Below are positions 1 through 6,241 of a stretch of DNA of 15,511 nucleotides, in pieces; the stretch's first letter is position 1; each line of letters opens with the position of its first letter. The position numbers and the translations under genes are program-made. Origin of the DNA: Oscillospiraceae bacterium (lineage in GTDB: Bacteria; Bacillota; Clostridia; Oscillospirales; Oscillospiraceae); the NCBI GenBank assembly GCA_016296045.1, contig JAEDKB010000022.1:1-15511 (forward strand), read 5' to 3'. The notes beneath the pieces are model-generated. The model did no database searches and was not told the DNA's origin. It saw only the letters and a program-made list of their open reading frames with translations.

Positions 1-9
1 AAATATTTT

Positions 10-45
10 GTGGGGCTGTCTCAGAAGGATAAGAGACAGCCCCAC
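10..45. terminator. 13-bp perfect hairpin, possible terminator at the left edge
   Basis: Arms GTGGGGCTGTCTC (10-22) and GAGACAGCCCCAC (33-45) are perfect reverse complements around a 10-base loop. On the plus strand the stem is followed by GG and then TTTTT, a fair intrinsic terminator for a plus-strand gene lying left of the window. On the minus strand it is followed by AAAATATTT, which is not a good U-tract, so its role as terminator of the ABC operon ending at 115 is uncertain. It could act in both directions or be a dispersed hairpin. Confidence 0.55.
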
Positions 46-114
46 GGTTTTTCGCCGTATCGGAATATGGATCATTTATTCTTGGCTTCGCGTTCCGCAG
101 GGAGCGGTATCCGA

Positions 115-879
115 TTACTCCAGATTCAGATGTCTGCGGAGCAGACGCTCGCTGACAAAGAAGTAGACGCAGCCAAGGGCAGCCTCAGCGACCAAGACTA
201 CAGCGAAAAACAGATTTTCTCCACCGCTCCAGAGAAGATTATCAATTACGCCGGTGCCGATGATACCGACCGTCAGCACAAGCGTGAAGAATTCGACCGC
301 AATGCTGATGGCATAGTAGAACAAAATGGAGAACAGAATTCTGCGTCTGCGGAACAGATGTCCGATGGAGCAGGCAAGATAGATCTGCAAAATGGACAGG
401 CACAGACTCACACCGCATATCAGAAGGGTCAGCGCCAGGGTAATACCGGTAGGTACACTGCTTGCGCTGAGCAACGAGGAGAGAACCTCCAGCAACCCGT
501 CAACGCCGCCGAACACGAAGATCGCGCAGAAGATGCTCAGCACGATCGTAACCGCCAGTGTCAGCAGAGCGGTGAGGAATTTGGAAAGGATGAGCTGCCA
601 CGACTTGACGGGCAGAGTGAACATCAGATAGCCCTCATTCCGCAGCAGACCGGAATAAAAGCGAATAATGGAAATGACCAGCGCCAAAATGCAGGCGGCA
701 AAAAGTGCCAGCACAAAGAGGGTGGTGGTCGTAATGGTGAAAATCGTACCCAAAGATCCTCCGATCTGAACGGTCAGGCTGAGACGGTCGATCAGAGCGA
801 GTGCAATGATTGCGGGCCAAACAAAAAGATAGATTTTCAAATTAGCGCGAAGGTCATATTTTAAAAGCTTACTCAGCAC
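115..879 (-). CDS. ABC-2-like transporter permease of the GntR/ABC operon
   Basis: This 254-aa membrane protein is the likely permease partner of the ATPase encoded just upstream. It has about six hydrophobic segments, for example around residues 17-40, 50-70, 100-125, 145-165, 180-210 and 220-240. They are separated by short basic loops, and there is no signal peptide or soluble domain, as in two-component ABC-2 exporters linked to YtrA-type regulators. A longer reading from TTG at 885 is possible. GTG at 879 is chosen because GGAGG (893-889) sits 9 bases from it but only 3 bases from the TTG. The start overlaps the end of the ATPase gene by 7 bases, suggesting translational coupling. The substrate cannot be read from the sequence; peptide antibiotics or lipids are typical for relatives. 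The stop is TAA at 117-115. Confidence 0.8.
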   Translation of the reverse strand: MLSKLLKYDLRANLKIYLFVWPAIIALALIDRLSLTVQIGGSLGTIFTITTTTLFVLALFAACILALVISIIRFYSGLLRNEGYLMFTLPVKSWQLILSKFLTALLTLAVTIVLSIFCAIFVFGGVDGLLEVLSSLLSASSVPTGITLALTLLICGVSLCLSILQIYLACSIGHLFRRRRILFSILFYYAISIAVEFFTLVLTVGIIGTGVIDNLLWSGGENLFFAVVLVAEAALGCVYFFVSERLLRRHLNLE

Positions 880-1601
880 GGCCAAACACCTCCGATCGGG
901 ACAGTACGGAAGATTTCGCGGAATACCTCATCTACGGATTTGCCTTCCGTTTCGCGGATGTGATCTACGCTGTCATAGCGGACAATTCGTCCTTCCTTCA
1001 GGAAAACCGCTTCGTCAAGGACGGGTTCGACATCCGCAATCAGGTGTGTAGAGATCAGAACCGTGCTTTCCGGAGAATAGTTTGCCAGAATCGTGCGCAG
1101 GATGAACTCCCGCGCTGCCGGATCGACACCGGCAATCGGTTCATCCAGCAGATACAGCTTTGCCTCACGGCTCATAACCAGAATGAGCTGCAATTTTTCC
1201 TGTGTACCCTTTGACATTGCCTTGACCTTCATATTGAGGTCAATGGCAAGCGCGTTGCACATGGCGACGGCGCGATCCTTGCGGAAATCCGCATAAAAAT
1301 CGGCAAACAGGTTGATCAGATCCTTGCCCTTCATCCAACCGGCGTAGTACATTTTATCCGGCAGATAGCTGACAACCGCTTTTGTGCCGACGCCGATCTC
1401 CATGCCGCAAATCTGAACAGAGCCTGCCGTGGGACGCAGCAGTCCGGTCAGGATTTTCAGAAGCGTGGTTTTTCCGGAGCCGTTCGGACCTAACAGTCCG
1501 ATGATTTTTCCGGACGGCAGAGAGAAATCAACGTGGTCCAGCGCAGGCGTGGTTCCGCGATAGATTTTTGTCAGGCCGCTGCAAACAACGAAATCGTTCA
1601 T
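873..1601 (-). CDS. ABC transporter ATP-binding protein (YtrB-like)
   Basis: This 242-aa ATPase of a two-component exporter probably powers the adjacent permease at the inner face of the membrane. A Walker A motif, GPNGSGKTT, lies near residues 38-46. Walker B, LYLLDEPIAGVDP, lies near residues 150-162, and the H-loop STHL near 184-187. The ABC signature is degenerate: MSKGTQ stands where LSGGQ is usual. That pattern is common in this small Gram-positive family with GntR partners and does not by itself indicate loss of activity. The ATG at 1601 overlaps the TGA of the regulator gene (ATGA, 1601-1598), so the two are co-translated. The gene should be controlled by the promoter/operator at 1980-2024. 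A drug or antimicrobial-peptide efflux role is inferred from family context only. Confidence 0.9.
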   Translation of the reverse strand: MNDFVVCSGLTKIYRGTTPALDHVDFSLPSGKIIGLLGPNGSGKTTLLKILTGLLRPTAGSVQICGMEIGVGTKAVVSYLPDKMYYAGWMKGKDLINLFADFYADFRKDRAVAMCNALAIDLNMKVKAMSKGTQEKLQLILVMSREAKLYLLDEPIAGVDPAAREFILRTILANYSPESTVLISTHLIADVEPVLDEAVFLKEGRIVRYDSVDHIRETEGKSVDEVFREIFRTVPIGGVWPC

Positions 1602-1963
1602 TCACTTTCCTCCTTTTTCTTGCAAAGCTCGGTGATCTCCTGTTCGGAAAAACCGAGCTGATTCATTTTTTCGTAGAATTTTTTCAGTTCTGACAAGGCC
1701 AGCTTTCGGCGCGTAAACCCGATCAGATCGGCATCCTCCGTAACATAGCGCCCGCTGTTGCGCTGCGCCGATACCAGACCGGAATCCTCCAGATACGCCA
1801 GCGCTCGCTGCATGGTGTTGGGATTGACACCGGCTTCCGCAGCCAGATCACGCACCGACGGAATGCGGACACCCGGCGGATACTGACCGGAGACGATCTG
1901 CTCTGTCAGAGTGTCCGCAAGCTGAAGCCAGATCTGTCGATCTGTTTTAAGTTCCCAGGGCAA
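1598..1963 (-). CDS. GntR-family transcriptional regulator, YtrA subfamily
   Basis: A small 121-aa DNA-binding repressor. The winged-helix domain occupies residues about 7-75: IWLQLADTLTEQIVSGQYPP, then IPSVRDLAAEAGVNPNTMQR as the recognition helix region. Only a short C-terminal dimerisation segment of about 45 residues follows, the hallmark of the YtrA subfamily rather than FadR or HutC types. A longer reading begins at GTG 1972, but that codon abuts the GGAGG (1976-1972). TTG at 1963 lies 8 bases downstream of GGAGG and gives the family-like N-terminus (M)PWELKTDRQIWLQ, so it is preferred. It heads the operon with the ABC ATPase (4-base overlap) and permease. The palindrome at 1980-2005 covering the -10 box is its probable operator, implying autorepression relieved by the substrate of the transporter. 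Confidence 0.88.
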   Translation of the reverse strand: MPWELKTDRQIWLQLADTLTEQIVSGQYPPGVRIPSVRDLAAEAGVNPNTMQRALAYLEDSGLVSAQRNSGRYVTEDADLIGFTRRKLALSELKKFYEKMNQLGFSEQEITELCKKKEESE

Positions 1964-1979
1964 CCAACTCACCTCCGAT

Positions 1980-2005
1980 GTATTAGTGTACTAACATACT
2001 AATAC
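1980..2005. promoter_or_regulatory. palindromic operator for the YtrA-type regulator
   Basis: Outer arms GTATTAGT (1980-1987) and ACTAATAC (1998-2005) are reverse complements. A second perfect dyad, TTAGTGTACTAA (1983-1994), is nested inside. The site covers the -10 box and the likely transcription start of the GntR/ABC operon, where a bound dimer would block RNA polymerase. Assignment to the adjacent GntR protein is inferred from position and symmetry. Confidence 0.7.
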
Positions 2006-2024
2006 AGTAATACAGATTTGTCAA
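1996..2024 (-). promoter_or_regulatory. sigma-A promoter of the GntR/ABC operon
   Basis: On the minus strand TTGACA (2024-2019, perfect -35) is followed by a 17-base spacer and TAGTAT (2001-1996, 5/6 to TATAAT). Transcription should start near 1989. The GGAGG at 1976-1972 follows shortly, leaving a 5' leader of about 26 bases before the TTG at 1963. Confidence 0.85.
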
Positions 2025-2034
2025 CCTTTTTTTG

Positions 2035-2073
2035 AAAAAATTTTCAGCCATCGAATTATTCGATGGCTGAAAA
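2035..2073 (-). terminator. intrinsic terminator downstream of the xanthine dehydrogenase operon
   Basis: Arms TTTTCAGCCATCGAAT (2041-2056) and ATTCGATGGCTGAAAA (2058-2073) are perfect reverse complements of 16 bases around one central base, so the folded stem is about 14-15 bp. Read on the minus strand the stem is followed by TTTTTT (2040-2035). It ends transcription coming from 5440-2330 immediately before the promoter of the GntR/ABC operon. Confidence 0.85.
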
Positions 2074-2128
2074 GGTGAAATATGACAAGAGAGCGTATAT
2101 GCATCGATGCCGAAACAAGGTTTCTTCC

Positions 2129-2215
2129 TATGTCATCCTGAGCGAAAGCGAAGGAACTTCGCAGTTTCGATAGGAAAAAGATTCTTCGGTTGCTGCGCGC
2201 CCTCAGAATGACATA
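2129..2215. repeat. imperfect terminal-inverted-repeat element (MITE/REP-like)
   Basis: TATGTCATCCTGAG (2129-2142) faces CTCAGAATGACATA (2202-2215), an inverted repeat with one mismatch pair. The interior has GCGAAAGCGAAGGAACTTCG on one side and GATTCTTCGG on the other. Short non-coding palindromes beginning TGTCATyCTGAGCG are a dispersed type seen in many genomes, including gut Clostridia (recalled, not searched). It lies in the gap between the ferredoxin gene and the terminator at 2073. Apart from this element, the stretch 2074-2329 shows no gene. Confidence 0.6.
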
Positions 2216-2329
2216 TACGGGAGGTGCTCCGGAAAGAATTCAAGATTTCTATCAGGTATTCGTATGAAATGAAAGCGCTTGTGCGCTGCGCCGTTTTTGC
2301 AGCTTCTGTGTGTGTGAATCGATTGCCGA

Positions 2330-2824
2330 TTAGATTCGGTGCGTTAAAATACCGCGCTTGTCATGAATCACGCCGCGTGGGCAGACCATTGCACAGGCAC
2401 CGCAGCTCAGGCATTTATCAGAGTAAATAAATGCGCGGTTTTCAGAGACCTTGATTGCGCCTGCGGGGCAGGCTTTTTCGCAAAGGCCGCAGCCGATGCA
2501 GCTGACGTCGCAGACATTTTTACAGACGGCATCCTTATTCGAGCAGAGGACAACAATGGGATTATCCTCCAGACGAAGATGGATCACGCGCTGCGGGCAG
2601 GCGTGATAGCAGGAGCCGCAGCCGATGCATTTGCGCTCATCAACTTCGGCAACGCCGTAAGAGTTCAGACTGATTGCACCGAAAGAGCAGACCTCAATAC
2701 AGGTACCGCAGCCGGTGCAGCCATAGGTACAAAGATCATAGCCTTCCGGCGATTTCTTTGCGCGGCAGCCGCCGTTGCAGTGAACGCAGGCAACTTTGGC
2801 CGGAAACTTCTTTTTGACGATCAT
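2330..2824 (-). CDS. polyferredoxin, RnfB-C-terminal-like, electron partner of the hydroxylase
   Basis: A 164-aa cytoplasmic iron-sulfur protein with 23 cysteines. Four CxxCxxCxxxC clusters are visible: C36/39/42/46, C66/69/72/76, C109/112/115/119 and C138/141/144/148. The first, second and fourth are followed within a few residues by the usual P or hydrophobic segment of bacterial ferredoxin folds. The N-terminus has an additional set, C13/C16/C20 with C32, resembling the cluster region of RnfB-type proteins. There is no membrane anchor. The gene starts 36 bases after the stop of the molybdenum hydroxylase with AAAGGAAG about 9 bases before ATG, so the two form an operon. It probably carries electrons from the hydroxylase, which lacks its own FAD domain, to a further acceptor. 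This partner role is inferred. Transcription should end at the hairpin at 2073-2035. Confidence 0.85.
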   Translation of the reverse strand: MIVKKKFPAKVACVHCNGGCRAKKSPEGYDLCTYGCTGCGTCIEVCSFGAISLNSYGVAEVDERKCIGCGSCYHACPQRVIHLRLEDNPIVVLCSNKDAVCKNVCDVSCIGCGLCEKACPAGAIKVSENRAFIYSDKCLSCGACAMVCPRGVIHDKRGILTHRI

Positions 2825-2860
2825 AAGAAACTTCCTTTCTGGGCTTAAAGCGTGGGATCG

Positions 2861-5440
2861 TTATTTGCGTTTATAGGGTGTATTTTCAATCGGAAGAGTG
2901 AAGCGCCGTTCGCCGTCAAGACGGAAATAGGCATCTGCAATGGCGGGCGCTGTGGGAATCGAGGTGATCTCACCGATGCCGATTGCACCGCAGGCGATGT
3001 CCAGACCGGGCTTGTCGATGACGATGGCTTTGATTTTTGGCGGAATTTCGTGGGCACGGAACAGTCCAAGCTCACCGAATTTCTCAATGGGCTTGCAGTT
3101 GGAATCGATCGGGTACTGCTCACGGAGGGCATAGCCCATCGACATGACAACGCCGCCCTCAATCTGACCCTCGCAGGAGCGCGGATTGACTGCCTTGCCG
3201 ACATCATGCGCGGCAACAAAGGTATCGATTTTTCCGGTTGCGCGATCCAGAACACACATCTGTGTTGCATAGCCGTAGGCAACATGAGAAACAGGATTCG
3301 GTATGTCGGCACCAAGCGGATCGGTTTTGGCGAAGTACTCGCCAAAAAATTCCTGACCGACTAAGTCGGAAAGAGATTTTCCTTTTTTGGCAGCCATCAG
3401 TTTTTCACACGCTCTGCGGCAGGCTTCTCCGGTGACGACCGTCTGACGGGAGCCGGAGGTATCGCCGGAGTCCGGCGCAATCCAGGTGTTGCTGCGCTCA
3501 TAAACGATATCGTCGCGCTGAAGATCGGTGTTGGAAACGACCATCTGCACCAGAACGGTGCCGAGCCCCTGACCGATGCAGGAGGCGCCGGAATAGATGT
3601 GCAGCTTTTGATCCTCCTCGACGATCAGTTTGCAGCGGCCCCAGTCGGGAAGACCGACACCGACACCGGAATTCTTCATCGCGCATGCCAGACCGACAGG
3701 CTTTCCGGCGGCAGTTGCTTCGTCATAGTAGGGCTTGACTGCCTCAAGCGTTTCCACCAGACCGGTAGAAGCGTCTACGATCTGACCGTTCGGGAGAACA
3801 CCGCCCGGACGGATTGCGTTGCGGTAACGAATCTCCCACGGACTGATGCCGATAAGATCGGCCATCATGTTCATCAGGCTTTCAATCGCAAAGCAGGTCT
3901 GCGTGACGCCGAATCCGCGGAAAGCACCCGCGGGAGGATTGTTGGTATAGTAGGAGGTGCCTTCAATTTCAAAATTTTCATAAGCGTAGGGACCTGCGGC
4001 ATGGGTGCAGGCGCGTTCCAGAACGGGGCCGCCCAGAGAGGCAAAGGCGCCGGTATCGGAGCAGACCTTTGCCTTGACGCCTTGAATGATGCCGTCTTCG
4101 TTGCAGCCGATCGTAAAGTCCATTTCAAAGCGATGGCGCTTCGGATGAATCAGAAGGGATTCCTTTCGGGAGAGGGCAACCTTGACCGGACGGCGTGTGC
4201 AGTAGGCAATCAGGGCGGCGTGGTGCTGCACGGACATATCCTCCTTGCCGCCGAAGCCGCCGCCGACAAGTGCATTCTGCACTTTGATTTTATCGGTACC
4301 GAGCATCCGCCGGCATTCATGGAGGGTCGTGTGCGTAGACTGGTCGGAGGAATAGATCATGACATTGTCATCTTTGTCAAGCAAGGCAACGGCACATTCC
4401 GGCTCAAGGAAGGCGTGCTCCGTCCACGGTGTTTCAAAGTGACCGGAGAGCACATATTTTGCGTTTTGGATCGCGCCCTCGGCATCACCGCGGGAGACGT
4501 GCTTATGCGCCTGAATGTTGTTGGACATATGCTCAAAGACGAGCGGCGCATCCGCAGCGGCAGCCTGCTGGATGCTGTTGACGGGAATCATCGGCTCGTA
4601 CTGGACTTTTACCAGCTTTTTGCCCTTTTCAAGCGCTTCCCGCGTTTCGGCAACCACCAGCGCAATCGCGTCGCCCAAATAATGCGTCAGCGCGCCGACA
4701 GGCACCAGTGTATATTGATCGTGTTCAATGTGACCGATCAGATTTTCACCGGGGATATCCTCCGCGGTCAGGACGGCAATGACACCGGGAACCTTGAGCG
4801 CAAGCGATTTGTCGATAGAAAGCACACGGGCACGGGCATACTTGCTGCGGACAGCAGAGCCATAGCACATTCCTTCCGGATAAATGTCGTCCGGATACTG
4901 GCCGTAGCCGAGCACTTTTTCTTCCACGTCAATGCGCTGTACATTGGAGCCGAGCTTCCAGTCCGTCGTGGAGGGAAGCGGAATTTTCCCGTCGCGGAAA
5001 ATCTTTGCTGCCAGACGGATGGCGGCGATAATTTTTACATATCCGGTGCAGCGGCAGTAATTGTTCCGAATTGCGAAACGGATCTGCTCCTCGGTCGGAT
5101 CGGCGCACTTGTCGAGCAGACTTTTGGCGCACAGCACCATGCCCGGAATACAGAAGCCGCACTGAACGGCTCCGGCTTCACCGAAGGCAAAGGTAAAGAC
5201 AGCCTTTTCAAAGTCGGAAAGACCTTCAACGGTCAGCACGTGCTTGCCGTCCAATCGATCGGTATCGGGAATGCAGGCGCGGCAGGGCTCGCCCTCGATT
5301 AAAACGGTGCAGGCACCGCAGGCACCCTCACTGCAGCCGTCTTTGGCAGAGGTGATATGCAGCTCGTCTCGCAGAAAGCGCAGGAGCTTTTGATTTTTTT
5401 GAACGGTAATTTCGTTGCCGTTGAGAAAAAATGTAGACAT
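2861..5440 (-). CDS. molybdopterin hydroxylase, xanthine dehydrogenase family (possibly selenium-dependent type)
   Basis: This 859-aa single-chain molybdenum hydroxylase probably oxidises a purine such as xanthine with water-derived oxygen. A plant-type [2Fe-2S] domain is at residues 1-75 (C36, C41, C44, C56). A second [2Fe-2S] domain has CGFC at 94-97 and CRC at 129-131. The molybdopterin domains fill about 165-859, with GGFGGKE at 394-400, GAFRGFG, GQGLG and a C-terminal GIGEI whose Glu824 matches the catalytic base of the family. The FAD domain found in classical XdhA/XdhB systems is absent and no FAD subunit lies nearby. This matches the fused architecture annotated as selenium-dependent xanthine dehydrogenase. 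Selenium there is a labile ligand, so no selenocysteine codon is expected and none is seen. GTG at 5470 would extend the protein, but ATG 5440 has AAAGGA upstream and begins the ferredoxin fold directly. Substrate and selenium dependence remain inferred. Confidence 0.85.
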   Translation of the reverse strand: MSTFFLNGNEITVQKNQKLLRFLRDELHITSAKDGCSEGACGACTVLIEGEPCRACIPDTDRLDGKHVLTVEGLSDFEKAVFTFAFGEAGAVQCGFCIPGMVLCAKSLLDKCADPTEEQIRFAIRNNYCRCTGYVKIIAAIRLAAKIFRDGKIPLPSTTDWKLGSNVQRIDVEEKVLGYGQYPDDIYPEGMCYGSAVRSKYARARVLSIDKSLALKVPGVIAVLTAEDIPGENLIGHIEHDQYTLVPVGALTHYLGDAIALVVAETREALEKGKKLVKVQYEPMIPVNSIQQAAAADAPLVFEHMSNNIQAHKHVSRGDAEGAIQNAKYVLSGHFETPWTEHAFLEPECAVALLDKDDNVMIYSSDQSTHTTLHECRRMLGTDKIKVQNALVGGGFGGKEDMSVQHHAALIAYCTRRPVKVALSRKESLLIHPKRHRFEMDFTIGCNEDGIIQGVKAKVCSDTGAFASLGGPVLERACTHAAGPYAYENFEIEGTSYYTNNPPAGAFRGFGVTQTCFAIESLMNMMADLIGISPWEIRYRNAIRPGGVLPNGQIVDASTGLVETLEAVKPYYDEATAAGKPVGLACAMKNSGVGVGLPDWGRCKLIVEEDQKLHIYSGASCIGQGLGTVLVQMVVSNTDLQRDDIVYERSNTWIAPDSGDTSGSRQTVVTGEACRRACEKLMAAKKGKSLSDLVGQEFFGEYFAKTDPLGADIPNPVSHVAYGYATQMCVLDRATGKIDTFVAAHDVGKAVNPRSCEGQIEGGVVMSMGYALREQYPIDSNCKPIEKFGELGLFRAHEIPPKIKAIVIDKPGLDIACGAIGIGEITSIPTAPAIADAYFRLDGERRFTLPIENTPYKRK

Positions 5441-5513
5441 ATTGCAAGATTCCTTTTCGTGTTTATGCACAAATTATGTTGAAAGAATCCTTACTTTTTT
5501 GGGGCTTAAATAC

Positions 5514-5542
5514 ATTATACAATAATACGCCCTGTCCTGCAA
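5514..5542 (-). promoter_or_regulatory. probable promoter of the hydroxylase operon
   Basis: On the minus strand a perfect TATAAT (5519-5514) lies 17 bases downstream of TTGCAG (5542-5537, TTG matching the -35 consensus). The predicted start is near 5507, leaving a leader of about 67 bases before ATG 5440. The -35 box sits at the centre of the dyad at 5527-5553. Confidence 0.65.
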
Positions 5543-5553
5543 GGATAGGGCGT
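5527..5553. terminator. 12-bp dyad overlapping the hydroxylase promoter; plus-sense terminator shape
   Basis: Arms ACGCCCTGTCCT (5527-5538) and AGGATAGGGCGT (5542-5553) pair along 12 positions with one G-T wobble and a 3-base loop. On the plus strand TG and eight Ts (5556-5563) follow, the form of an intrinsic terminator, but no plus-strand gene precedes it. On the minus strand it lies downstream of aroQ but is followed by ATTATTGTATAAT rather than a U-run. It may be a weak terminator of the aromatic operon, an operator over the -35 box, or a block against antisense transcription. Confidence 0.5.
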
Positions 5554-5563
5554 TGTTTTTTTT

Positions 5564-5812
5564 GAAAAAAGAAGTCAATATGTAATGTAACATTTATTGT
5601 TCTGAAATTGTTCGACAATAACGAACGAGAAAAGAATGAAATCGGATGAAAAAGAGTGCCAAGTTAAGACGTTTTTCATCAGACAGGGGGAAAGAAAGAC
5701 GGCGTTTTGTGTTGCACCTGTTCGTCCATTGCAAACGGTCAAAAATTTTCAAACGGCGTGTGCGCGTTCATGCACAAAAGAGTCGTGTGCTTTTACGCGA
5801 ACGGCATTTGGA
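5564..5812. other. gap between aroQ and the hydroxylase promoter; no gene seen
   Basis: No convincing coding region is found. A weak folded region occurs on the minus strand near 5800-5740: GCACA and TGTGC pair inside partly complementary GC-rich flanks, followed by GAAAATTTTT. It could be a poor terminator for the aromatic operon. A small dyad, ATTGT-TCG-ACAAT, lies near 5610. Neither is strong evidence. Confidence 0.4.
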
Positions 5813-6241
5813 TTATTTCTGCCCGAGCAGGAATTCCATTGCCATGCGGTAGCCCTCAAAGCCGAAACCCTTGAAGGTCTTCTGGCAGGCCATGCCGGGA
5901 TAGGAGATATGGCGAAAGGCTTCCCGTGCGTCTACATCGGACAAATGCACCTCAACGGCGGGAAGAGCGACGGCTTTGAGCGCGTCCAGGATTGCGACGG
6001 AGGTGTGCGTATAGGCGGCGGGGTTGATGACGATGCCGTCAAATTTGCCATAAGCCTCCTGAATCCAATCGACCAGATCACCTTCGTGGTTGCTCTGGCG
6101 CACTTCGACCGTGCAGCCAAGCGCGGCGGCACATTCGTTCAGAAAAGATACGAGATCCGCATAGGTTTTTCTTCCATAGATTTCCGGCTCGCGGATACCG
6201 AGCATATTCAGATTCGGCCCGTTCAAAATCAAAAGCTTCAT
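5813..6241 (-). CDS. aroQ: 3-dehydroquinate dehydratase, type II
   Basis: This 142-aa cytoplasmic enzyme converts 3-dehydroquinate to 3-dehydroshikimate, the third step of the shikimate pathway. Length and motifs fit the small type II class (dodecameric), not type I AroD. The N-terminal NGPNLNMLGIREPEIYG carries the catalytic tyrosine, followed by RQSNHEG near 48-54 and NPAAYTHTSVAI near 73-84, then VHLSDVDAREAFRH near 97-110 with the catalytic histidine region. The ATG overlaps the TGA of the aroE-aroK gene (ATGA, 6241-6238), with AGGAAGGAG just upstream. It is the last gene of the aromatic operon. No strong terminator follows directly. Confidence 0.96.
   Translation of the reverse strand: MKLLILNGPNLNMLGIREPEIYGRKTYADLVSFLNECAAALGCTVEVRQSNHEGDLVDWIQEAYGKFDGIVINPAAYTHTSVAILDALKAVALPAVEVHLSDVDAREAFRHISYPGMACQKTFKGFGFEGYRMAMEFLLGQK

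Noticed and set aside
10..864. Plus-strand 284-codon frame at the left edge
   Set aside because: It runs through the hairpin and opposite the ABC permease. It is very rich in Gln, Asn and Glu, as expected of the complement of a membrane protein gene.
3599..5302. Long plus-strand open frame of 567 codons opposite the hydroxylase gene
   Set aside because: It is antisense to a gene with clear cofactor motifs. Its translation shows no recognisable domain, and it has no ribosome site. It reflects GC-rich codon structure of the minus-strand gene.
2861..5440. Selenocysteine codon in the hydroxylase
   Set aside because: The frame is uninterrupted, and selenium in this enzyme type is a non-protein ligand, so no Sec codon is expected.
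5600..5640. LexA- or Spo0A-like site in the gap after aroQ (TTGTCGAA, CGAAC/GTTCG elements)
   Set aside because: The CGAAC and GTTCG halves are in everted order with the wrong spacing for a Gram-positive LexA box. A single TTGTCGAA without other support is not enough.
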